A DNA stretch of 6,218 bases, from the NCBI GenBank assembly GCA_964579345.1, contig CAZOHB010000158.1, positions 1 through 6,218 on the forward strand, written 5' to 3'. The stretch is from RGIG5612 sp964579345. GTDB lineage: Bacteria; Bacillota; Clostridia; Lachnospirales; Lachnospiraceae. The translations under genes and the position numbers were made by a program. Shown one piece after another: positions 1 through 5,064 of this stretch (the stretch's first letter is position 1; each line of letters opens with the position of its first letter). The notes below the pieces were generated by a model, which saw only the letters and a program-made list of their open reading frames with translations, did not search any database and was not told where the DNA came from.

Positions 1-961
1 TGCCTTCTTTGATTCTTGCAACGAGTTCTTCGTCATGTGCAAGTCCGCCGGTAAGAAGGATGCCGTCAACTTTACCCATCATTGCACCAGCCATCATAGC
101 CGTCCATTTGATGATCGTATAGATCATCGCATCATAGCAGAGTTTTGCCCATTCATCGCCGTTTGCGATCATCTCTTTTACTTTACGGACATCATCAGTT
201 CCAACCAGATCTACAAGTCCGCCGCGGTTCGAAGCCAGCTCGTAAGCGTCTTCAAACGTATAGCCTTTTTTGAACATGTTGTTCAGGTCGTCTGTGCAGA
301 TATCTCCGGAACGGTTCGGGCAGATCGCACCCTGTGCATCACCTGCGCGGCTGGTATCGACCATACGTCCTTTTTCATGAGCAGTGATGCTGATGCCGCC
401 GCCAAGGTGAAGGACAACATAGTTCTGCTCTTCATATTTCTTGCCCATCAGTTCGCTGTGATGGATCGCAACCTGTTTCTGATTCAGCGGGTGAGAACGA
501 GCGGTTCTGTAGATGCCCTTAACACCCGTCATTCTTGCAACATCTTTGAGCTCATCGGTCGGCATCGGGTTTACATAGAATGCCGGAACGCCAAGTTCTT
601 TGCCCATGTTGTAAGCAAGAACGATTCCGAGAGTTGCCGGGTGATGGATCTCACCGACATCGTTTGCTGCATGCTCGCATACTAAGTCGTCGATCTTGTA
701 TGTACCGCCTTCGCAGGCATAGAGTCCGACGCCTCTTCCGCAGATTCCGTCGATCTCATTCTTATCGATACCTGCATTGTCTAATGCTTCATAGATTTTT
801 GCCAGGCGGATCGGATACTGATCAGCAAAGGTCTTGCACTCTGCGAATTCACTTCTGTCATGGTCGACGCTGCCGTCGAATACCACTTTGTCACCTTTCA
901 CGATTCCAACCTTTGTGCTGGTGGAACCCGGGTTGATCGTAAGGACTGTATATTCCTTCAT
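1..961 (-). CDS. buk: Butyrate-kinase-like acyl kinase (ASKHA superfamily), C-terminus beyond window edge
   Basis: Cytoplasmic kinase expected to convert an acyl phosphate plus ADP to a carboxylate plus ATP, the last step of substrate-level phosphorylation. The reading frame starts at ATG 961-959, has AGGAG 8 nt upstream, and stays open for 320 codons to the left edge; butyrate kinases are about 350-360 aa, so roughly 35-40 residues are missing. Visible family motifs: phosphate-1 loop INPGSTSTK (residues 9-17), HHPATLG (106-112), HPLNQKQVA (157-165), LHLGGGIS (184-191), RSG (217-219) and the adenosine-loop ILLTGGLAHD (301-310). These place it nearer butyrate kinase than acetate kinase. Several normally strict segments differ: the HASNLG-type motif reads HPATLG, and the DVNNALDGEGPFSPERSG-type segment reads DTSRAGDAQGAICPNRSG (202-219). 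The acyl substrate may therefore not be butyrate. It is the last visible gene of the thiolase-led operon, 96 bp after the small isomerase-like gene. Family assignment is sure; substrate is not. Confidence 0.9.
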   Translation of the reverse strand, partial: MKEYTVLTINPGSTSTKVGIVKGDKVVFDGSVDHDRSEFAECKTFADQYPIRLAKIYEALDNAGIDKNEIDGICGRGVGLYACEGGTYKIDDLVCEHAANDVGEIHHPATLGIVLAYNMGKELGVPAFYVNPMPTDELKDVARMTGVKGIYRTARSHPLNQKQVAIHHSELMGKKYEEQNYVVLHLGGGISITAHEKGRMVDTSRAGDAQGAICPNRSGDICTDDLNNMFKKGYTFEDAYELASNRGGLVDLVGTDDVRKVKEMIANGDEWAKLCYDAMIYTIIKWTAMMAGAMMGKVDGILLTGGLAHDEELVARIKEG

Positions 962-1057
962 CTCTTTTTCTCCTGTTTATCTTTCTTTTTTATTTTTGTT
1001 TCTTCGTCTTTTTCTGTCCCGATTGCTTGTCTCACTTCTCAGGGCAGGTTTCAATAT
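962..1057 (-). other. Purine-rich leader upstream of the kinase gene
   Basis: This 96-bp gap is the largest spacer within the operon. On the plus strand 54 of the 60 bases at 961-1020 are pyrimidines, so the mRNA just upstream of the kinase start is almost wholly A and G, ending in the CAGGAG ribosome binding site (plus-strand 970-975). I see no convincing -35/-10 pair and no stable hairpin. An unstructured A-rich leader of this kind would favour ribosome loading; that function is inferred. Confidence 0.45.
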
Positions 1058-1378
1058 TTACCAATTGGTTTTCTCCATCGCAGCCTTCAGATGCTGATCT
1101 AAGGTAAGGGCAACCTGCATCTTCATTTCAAAAGTCTTCTCAAGCGGATCGGAAAGGCGGAACATTTCGATATCATGTTCATCCTGTGCTTCGAAGATCA
1201 GGACAGAACTGGCATCTCCCGGCATAAAATAGCCTTCTATAAATTTCCCCTCTTTTTTCAGCTTCGCCAGCCATTTATTATGTTCATCCGTCATTCTCAT
1301 GAGTTCCGCAACACCTTCCGGTGTCTTCTGCAGTTCAAAGAACAATTGATTGTGATGATGGATTCTTACAACTTTCAT
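1058..1378 (-). CDS. Muconolactone-isomerase-like small protein (dimeric alpha+beta barrel), copy 2
   Basis: A 106-residue protein without signal peptide or membrane segment. Start ATG 1378-1376 is preceded by CAGGAG (plus-strand 1386-1391) 7 nt upstream. By eye the pattern of an N-terminal beta strand, a helix ending in LKKEGK (40-45), GYFMPGD (49-55), the strand VLIF (59-62), an acidic helix and DPLEKTFEMKM (77-87) matches muconolactone delta-isomerase and related ferredoxin-like alpha+beta barrels, which run about 90-105 residues. It is a paralogue of the 107-residue protein at 5065-5388. Both share HNQ(L/M)FF near the N-terminus, the K(K/E)EGK, GY, PGD and IF positions and the DP...F(E/D)M segment, with a 2-residue gap. 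The gene sits 21 bp after the phosphate acyltransferase gene, so it is co-transcribed. Possible roles are isomerase, lactone or thioester handling, or a structural partner of a neighbour. No catalytic residue can be assigned; a YciI-like or other barrel family is the alternative. Confidence 0.75.
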   Translation of the reverse strand: MKVVRIHHHNQLFFELQKTPEGVAELMRMTDEHNKWLAKLKKEGKFIEGYFMPGDASSVLIFEAQDEHDIEMFRLSDPLEKTFEMKMQVALTLDQHLKAAMEKTNW

Positions 1379-1399
1379 GCCATTTCTCCTGAAGTGAAA

Positions 1400-2404
1400 T
1401 TATTTTTTAAAACCTGCCTGAACGCAGAGCAGTGCGATGTTGTCGTATGCGATGATCTCGTCCATACCTCTGGAGCAGTCCAGGATTGGAAGACGGAAGC
1501 CCTGATACAGCGGTCCGTAAGATCTGCACTTGGAGGTGAACTGGATTGCTTTTCCGCAGATATTGCAGCAGGAAGCGTCCGGAGTGATCAGAACGTTTGC
1601 ATGCCCGGCAACCTTGCTTTCTCTCTTTACTTTCTTTGCACCAACTGCCGGAAGAACAGCAGCGTCAAACTGGAACTCGCCGTCAATTGCAAGGTCCGGA
1701 CGCAGAGACTGTGCAAGTGCTACTGCATCACGTACTTTCTTGACAGGAGCGCTCATACCGCCGGATCCGTCTGTGGAATAGGAAAGGAATGCGCATTTTG
1801 CTTCGATTCCCGTAATTGCTTCGAACGTGCTGCAGGATGCGATCGCGATACCTGCATGCTGCTCAACCGTCGGCTCGACGTTGATCGCGCCGTCGGAGAT
1901 TCCGATAAATTTATCTTTTTCTCCCTGGAACTCTTCAAGTTCTAAGATCTGAAGACCGGAAGCAGTTACAACGCCTTCCTGCATGCCGATGATACTGTTT
2001 GCTGCAAGGACGAATTCGTAAGTTGTTGTATCAATACCAGCGATCGTCGCATCAACTTCGCCGACAGCTTCCATTAATGTTGCCAGGTAAAGCGGATCAT
2101 CGATTCTCTTCTCGACAAATTTTCTTCCCATTACCTTGAACGGAGAAGCCGCATACTTATCTAACAAACTCGTTTTATAAGCTTCGTCGTTCACATCAAC
2201 AATTTTAATATTGGAAATATCCACGCCGATCTCTTCTGCTTTTGCATTAATGGCTGCAGGATCTCCAACCAGTACGATATCTGCAACGCCGTCCGCCTGG
2301 ATCTTGGAGGATGCTTTCAGCATGACCTCGTTTGTGCTTTCCGGAACAGCTACGGTCTTTTTATCTGCTTTCGCTTTTTCGTAAATGCTTTCAATAAAAG
2401 TCAT
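1400..2404 (-). CDS. Divergent phosphate acyltransferase (Pta/Ptb family)
   Basis: A 334-residue protein of the phosphate acetyl/butyryl transferase family, which interconverts acyl thioesters and acyl phosphates in the cytoplasm. Length matches Pta (about 333 aa) better than Ptb (about 300 aa). Family landmarks: ADIVLVGDP (41-49), GEVDATIAG (114-122), LSYSTDGSG (207-215), AIDGEFQFDAA (239-249), VAGHANVLITPD (265-276), SYGPLYQG and the DCSRG loop near the C-terminus. Aligned from memory to M. thermophila Pta, Ser309 and Arg310 are kept, but Arg87 becomes Ser, Arg133 becomes Leu, Arg287 becomes Phe and catalytic Asp316 becomes Ile. The usual CGNIAYK stretch is Cys-rich here (CCNICGK). The fold is sure, but CoA use and normal chemistry are doubtful. 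Start ATG 2404-2402 has AAAGGA 7 nt upstream. It lies between the ACP-fusion gene (72-bp gap) and the small isomerase-like gene (21-bp gap), so it may take acyl groups from ACP. Confidence 0.9.
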   Translation of the reverse strand: MTFIESIYEKAKADKKTVAVPESTNEVMLKASSKIQADGVADIVLVGDPAAINAKAEEIGVDISNIKIVDVNDEAYKTSLLDKYAASPFKVMGRKFVEKRIDDPLYLATLMEAVGEVDATIAGIDTTTYEFVLAANSIIGMQEGVVTASGLQILELEEFQGEKDKFIGISDGAINVEPTVEQHAGIAIASCSTFEAITGIEAKCAFLSYSTDGSGGMSAPVKKVRDAVALAQSLRPDLAIDGEFQFDAAVLPAVGAKKVKRESKVAGHANVLITPDASCCNICGKAIQFTSKCRSYGPLYQGFRLPILDCSRGMDEIIAYDNIALLCVQAGFKK

Positions 2405-2429
2405 CTTTCTATCCTTTCCTGATTCTTGT

Positions 2430-2467
2430 AAACGCAGGCATCCTTCAAATAAAAGACACCCACGCTT
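2430..2467 (-). other. Possible intercistronic RNA hairpin
   Basis: In the 72-nt gap between the ACP-fusion gene and the phosphate acyltransferase gene the mRNA can fold into a stem of 10 pairs (plus-strand 2433-2442 with 2455-2464, four of them G-U). The stem can be extended by up to three further A-U/G-U pairs, with a 12-nt loop at 2443-2454. No U-run follows, so it is not a classic terminator. It could stabilise or process the mRNA, or be chance; the many wobble pairs make it weak evidence. Confidence 0.25.
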
Positions 2468-2476
2468 CCCGGTTTA

Positions 2477-3547
2477 TTACTGCATTTTTTCTTTTACTTT
2501 TGCTGCAAACTCAGCGATCGTATTGAGCTCGCCGGCTTCTGTGATATCGATCGTGATATCAAGCGCCTCTTCAATGTTGGAGAGCATGACGATCATCTTC
2601 ATGGACTGCGGCGCAAGGTCTTCACGAATGTCAGTATCCGGTGTAATTTCAGAAGCGTCAACATCATATGCATCTGCTGCCGCTTCAATGACAACCTTTG
2701 TCACTTCATCAATTTCCCCGGCTCCGCCTGCTGCCTGTGCAGCCACATCTGCTGCCGGAGCACCGCCTTCTGCGGAAACCGTGCCTTCGATGCCGAGTTT
2801 TCCTCTTACTGCATTAACAAAGTCTGCAATCGTGTTCAGCTCACCGGCTTCTGTGATATCGATCGTAATATCGAGTGCCTCCTCAATGTTGGAGAGCATG
2901 ACGATCATCTTCATGGACTGCGGCGCAAGGTCTTCGCGAATGTCAGTTGCAAGTGTGATGACAGACGGATCTACATCGTAGCCATCTGCTGCCGCTGCGA
3001 TGACAGCCTTAACGACCTCATCATTTGCATCTGCTGCCGGCGCAGGCGCAGGTGCTGCCTTTGGTGCTTCTGCTTTCGGAGCTTCTGCCTTCGGCTCTTC
3101 TTTCTTCTTCGGAGCCTCTTTAAAGTTTTCATCTACCCAGGAGCAGATCTTGGTGTCAGCACCCTGGATGATGTACGGTTTCAATGTATAGCTGTCCATG
3201 TTTTCATGGATCTTCTCGTACGCGTCTTTTCCGACATGAACCATGGAGGTGACATACGGATCTGCGTTATCGATCTTGATAGCGACCGCAACAAAGCCTC
3301 CGTTTGCCTCTGCAAAGTCCGCTTCCGGAAAAACGTTCAGAGGAGGAAGAACCTGTACGATCTTCGCTCTGGTGTTTGTAAGGTCAACCCATTCGGTGTC
3401 TAAGTTTCCGCAAGCATTGCATGCCAGATACGGAGGAAATTCCACGTGTCCGCAAACTGTGCACTTACGTCCCAATACTTTCCCATCTTCCAGGTTGTCG
3501 TAGTATGTTTTAACGATTCTTTCTAATTTTGCGTATTTCATGTTCAT
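2477..3547 (-). CDS. DUF35 zinc-ribbon/OB-fold protein fused to two tandem acyl carrier protein domains
   Basis: A 356-residue soluble fusion. Residues about 5-50 hold a rubredoxin-like zinc ribbon (C29-x2-C32-x10-C43-x2-C46). Residues about 51-140 look like the DUF35 OB-fold. Residues 144-175 are a Lys/Ala/Pro/Glu-rich flexible linker, followed by ACP1 (about 176-252), an Ala/Gly-rich linker (about 254-278) and ACP2 (about 279-356). The predicted phosphopantetheine serines are Ser211 and Ser315, each in APQSMKMI rather than the usual DSL context. Residues 201-241 and 305-345 are identical. DUF35 proteins are obligate partners of thiolase-fold enzymes, as in PhlB with PhlC, BbsA with BbsB, and the archaeal thiolase/HMG-CoA synthase complex. 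The thiolase-fold gene ends 11 bp upstream, so the fusion would hold carrier domains beside that active site. DUF35 proteins are usually about 130-150 aa, so the ACP tail is the unusual part. A second ATG at 3541-3539 is an equally possible start. Confidence 0.92.
   Translation of the reverse strand: MNMKYAKLERIVKTYYDNLEDGKVLGRKCTVCGHVEFPPYLACNACGNLDTEWVDLTNTRAKIVQVLPPLNVFPEADFAEANGGFVAVAIKIDNADPYVTSMVHVGKDAYEKIHENMDSYTLKPYIIQGADTKICSWVDENFKEAPKKKEEPKAEAPKAEAPKAAPAPAPAADANDEVVKAVIAAAADGYDVDPSVITLATDIREDLAPQSMKMIVMLSNIEEALDITIDITEAGELNTIADFVNAVRGKLGIEGTVSAEGGAPAADVAAQAAGGAGEIDEVTKVVIEAAADAYDVDASEITPDTDIREDLAPQSMKMIVMLSNIEEALDITIDITEAGELNTIAEFAAKVKEKMQ
2510..2640 (-). repeat. ACP2-encoding copy of a 312-bp-period direct repeat
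   Basis: The DNA encoding the core of ACP2 repeats that of ACP1 (about 2822-2952) with an offset of exactly 312 bp (104 codons). The 53-base stretch 2571-2623 is identical to 2883-2935, and differences elsewhere in the repeat are mostly at third codon positions. This points to an internal duplication with recent conversion or strong constraint. Confidence 0.85.
2822..2952 (-). repeat. ACP1-encoding copy of the direct repeat
   Basis: Partner of the copy at about 2510-2640, offset 312 bp, encoding the helix I-II loop through helix III of the first ACP including the predicted modified serine Ser211. The boundaries are approximate; similarity fades into the Ala/Gly-rich linker on one side and into helix I on the other. 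Confidence 0.85.
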
Positions 3548-3560
3548 CTCCCCCTTCCTT
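3548..3560 (-). promoter_or_regulatory. Ribosome binding site of the DUF35-ACP fusion gene, overlapping the thiolase stop
   Basis: The minus strand reads AAGGAAGGGGGAG directly before ATG 3547. Its first two bases belong to the TAA stop of the upstream thiolase-fold gene. The AAGGAAG part suits ATG 3547, whereas the GGGGGAG part sits 6 nt from the in-frame ATG at 3541. The start is therefore ambiguous by two codons. The overlap suggests translational coupling, so the two partner proteins would be made in matched amounts. Confidence 0.6.
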
Positions 3561-4857
3561 ACAGATATTTCAGAATCATGCAGAGCAGGTTCTGGCCGCC
3601 GCCGAATCCTCTGACCATCGCATGTTTGATCGGCTTTTTGATCTGATGTGCATCCGCTTCGCCTCTCATCTGCATTGCTACTTCAAAAATATCGTGGGTT
3701 CCTGATGCAGCTGCCGCATGTCCGTAGTGGCATCTTCCGCCGTTTGTCTGGATCGGACGATCGCCTTCAAAGGTGCAGCGGTCATCCATCATGTACTGCC
3801 AGCCTTCGCCTTCCGGAAGGTATCCGCAGGCTTCTGCGGAAAGCAGCTGCTGTGCCAGGAAGAAATCGTTTGTCATGAACAGATCCATGTCTGCTCCGGT
3901 CAGTCCTGTAAGTTCTCTAACCTGCTTATAAGCGTTCAGCGTTCCTGTACGTTCGTTCTGCGGATTTCCATACTCTACAACAGCATGGCCGATTCCTAAG
4001 ATCTCGATCGGGTGGTCGGTATATTCATATGCCATCTCTGTCGGCATGATGACCATAGCTCCGGCGCCATCGCATCTCTGCTCAAAGTTGCTGACGCGGT
4101 AGAAATGACCAAGTTTCGGATTCCATTTGGATGTCAGGAATTCTTCTGCTGTTTCAAATCCGTTTTCTTTAGCAACGGTGTCATAATCTTTCCCAAAGGA
4201 CATACCGATCGGATTGATCGCTGCCATCTTTCTTGCATTGACAGACATATGCACGAGAAGTGCATCTGCCTGCTCTTCGCTTAATTTATTTTCATCGCAA
4301 TATGCCTGGAACCAGCTCTCCCAGTGGAACGGGAGGATTCCGTTTGTGAAAAGGTTGTAGTCTCTTGTGATCGTTGAGCAAAGGGTCTCATGAAAGATCG
4401 CTTCTGTTCCAAGTCTTCTCTTGGTAAGGACTCTGTCCGGATACGCGATAGAATGCGGCATCTCAACGCAGCCGCTTAAAACAACATCATAAGTACCGGA
4501 AGCAACTAATGCTGCAGCAGTTTCTACGGCAACATATCCGGTTGCGCAGGCTTCACTCTGATGATAGGAGCCTTTGCCTTTCATGCCCAGCCAGTTCGCA
4601 ACATGAACGTTCGGGGTTGCAAAATTGCTCTCCCATCCAGGGCCTGCCTGTCCGTGTACAAAGAAGTCCACGTCCTTTCCTGTCATACCTGCATCACGCA
4701 TAGCCTCAACAGCTGCATACCCAAAGAGTTCACCCTCTGTAATGCCGTCCAGCTCCGGAATCTCACGGGTTTGTCTGAACGGGGTTACGCCAACGCCAAC
4801 GATTGAAACACTTCTGTTAAACGGTTTCAGTTTTGGCAGATTATCACTAAAGCTCAT
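3559..4857 (-). CDS. Thiolase-fold enzyme (SCP2/PhlC/BbsB-like), partner of DUF35
   Basis: A 432-residue cytoplasmic thiolase-fold enzyme of the type that works with DUF35 proteins, expected to make or cleave C-C bonds next to a carbonyl, or to transfer acyl groups. Landmarks: VSIVGVGVTPF (17-27); nucleophile motif SEACATG with Cys104; CDGAGAMVI (262-270); TNGGRCHYGHAAAASG (371-386) with the conserved GH histidine His380; and RGFGGGQ (416-422) at the C-terminus. Aligned from memory with SCP2 thiolases, the HDCF motif reads NDFF (330-333), so His becomes Asn and the second cysteine becomes Phe. The classical C-terminal CxGGG cysteine is also replaced, reading GFGGG. The acid/base cysteine of ordinary thiolases is thus missing. 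An in-frame ATG upstream (5010) would add 51 residues but lacks a ribosome site and crosses the likely promoter. ATG 4857-4855 has AAAGGAG 8 nt upstream and is chosen. First gene of block B; substrate unknown. Confidence 0.9.
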   Translation of the reverse strand: MSFSDNLPKLKPFNRSVSIVGVGVTPFRQTREIPELDGITEGELFGYAAVEAMRDAGMTGKDVDFFVHGQAGPGWESNFATPNVHVANWLGMKGKGSYHQSEACATGYVAVETAAALVASGTYDVVLSGCVEMPHSIAYPDRVLTKRRLGTEAIFHETLCSTITRDYNLFTNGILPFHWESWFQAYCDENKLSEEQADALLVHMSVNARKMAAINPIGMSFGKDYDTVAKENGFETAEEFLTSKWNPKLGHFYRVSNFEQRCDGAGAMVIMPTEMAYEYTDHPIEILGIGHAVVEYGNPQNERTGTLNAYKQVRELTGLTGADMDLFMTNDFFLAQQLLSAEACGYLPEGEGWQYMMDDRCTFEGDRPIQTNGGRCHYGHAAAASGTHDIFEVAMQMRGEADAHQIKKPIKHAMVRGFGGGQNLLCMILKYL

Positions 4858-4865
4858 CGATGTTT

Positions 4866-4872
4866 CTCCTTT
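4866..4872 (-). promoter_or_regulatory. Ribosome binding site fixing the thiolase-fold start
   Basis: The minus strand reads AAAGGAG, 8 nt before ATG 4857-4855. This near-consensus site is the main reason to reject the longer in-frame start at 5010. Confidence 0.85.
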
Positions 4873-4896
4873 CACACGATAATATTCTGTAATTCC

Positions 4897-4913
4897 GGGA
4901 AATCCCCTTTCCC
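4897..4913 (-). other. Small inverted repeat in the 5' leader of block B
   Basis: GGGAAA (4897-4902) and TTTCCC (4908-4913) form a 6-bp stem with a 5-nt loop between the proposed -10 box and the thiolase ribosome site. It is short and has no U-run, so it is not a terminator. It could be an operator half-site pair or a leader hairpin, or chance. Confidence 0.25.
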
Positions 4914-4927
4914 ATTTATTTGAGCTT

Positions 4928-4956
4928 ATTATAACGAGATGGAATATGTGAGTAAT
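4928..4956 (-). promoter_or_regulatory. Candidate sigma-70-type promoter of the thiolase-led operon
   Basis: The minus strand has a perfect TATAAT (4933-4928). At 17 bp spacing the -35 hexamer is a poor ATTACT (4956-4951), and there is no TG extended -10. Transcription would begin near 4921, giving a leader of about 64 nt. A good -10 with a poor -35, overlapped by an inverted repeat, suggests dependence on an activator. It lies just downstream of the terminator of the upstream block, as expected for a new transcription unit. Confidence 0.55.
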
Positions 4957-4969
4957 TGACCAAATCACA
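4947..4969. promoter_or_regulatory. Candidate operator: spaced TGTGA/TCACA inverted repeat
   Basis: TGTGA (4947-4951) and TCACA (4965-4969) form perfect 5-bp inverted arms separated by 13 bp. They overlap the candidate -35 box and extend upstream of it. The spacing is too long for a CRP site (6 bp). The arms are short, so chance cannot be excluded; position is the main argument for an activator or repressor site. Confidence 0.3.
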
Positions 4970-5010
4970 CTAAATAAGTAAGACCTTTTGTGCATGAGTG
5001 CCATATACAA

Positions 5011-5038
5011 AGCAGGCTGTTCAAAAGAACAGCCTGCT
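5011..5038 (-). terminator. Intrinsic terminator between the two transcription blocks
   Basis: AGCAGGCTGTTC (5011-5022) and GAACAGCCTGCT (5027-5038) form a perfect 12-bp stem with a 4-nt loop, 26 bp beyond the stop of the 107-residue gene. On the minus strand the tail is TTTGTATAT after the stem-closing base, a modest U-tract. On the plus strand the tail is GCTTTTATTAT. It most likely ends block A and insulates block B; it could work in both directions. Confidence 0.85.
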
Positions 5039-5064
5039 GCTTTTATTATCCTGCATCTGTTTTA

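Noticed and set aside
35..685. Plus-strand open frame of 216 codons opposite the kinase gene
   Set aside because: It lies fully antisense to a clearly conserved kinase, has no recognisable domain and no ribosome site; it is a codon-bias shadow.
1175..1945. Plus-strand open frame of 256 codons
   Set aside because: Antisense to both the Pta-like and the small isomerase-like genes, crossing their boundary, Cys/Phe-rich and unlike any family I recognise.
2385..2981. Plus-strand open frame with an internal amino-acid repeat
   Set aside because: The repeat is only the antisense image of the two duplicated ACP modules; there is no independent evidence of a gene.
3020..3125. Short tandem repeat in the linker region as a CRISPR-like or mobile repeat
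   Set aside because: It encodes the Ala/Pro/Lys/Glu-rich linker of the DUF35-ACP protein; the repetition comes from low-complexity protein sequence.
4947..4969. CRP binding site
   Set aside because: The TGTGA and TCACA arms are separated by 13 bp, not 6; kept only as a generic operator candidate.
4991..5007. Sigma-54-like TGGCAC...TGC on the minus strand
   Set aside because: The GG and GC elements are 7 bp apart, not the required 10, and a sigma-70-type -10 box lies downstream.
4858..5010. 51-residue N-terminal extension of the thiolase-fold protein from ATG 5010
   Set aside because: No ribosome binding site before 5010. The extension crosses the candidate promoter and begins at the terminator stem, whereas ATG 4857 has a near-consensus AAAGGAG at 8 nt and starts at the normal family N-terminus.
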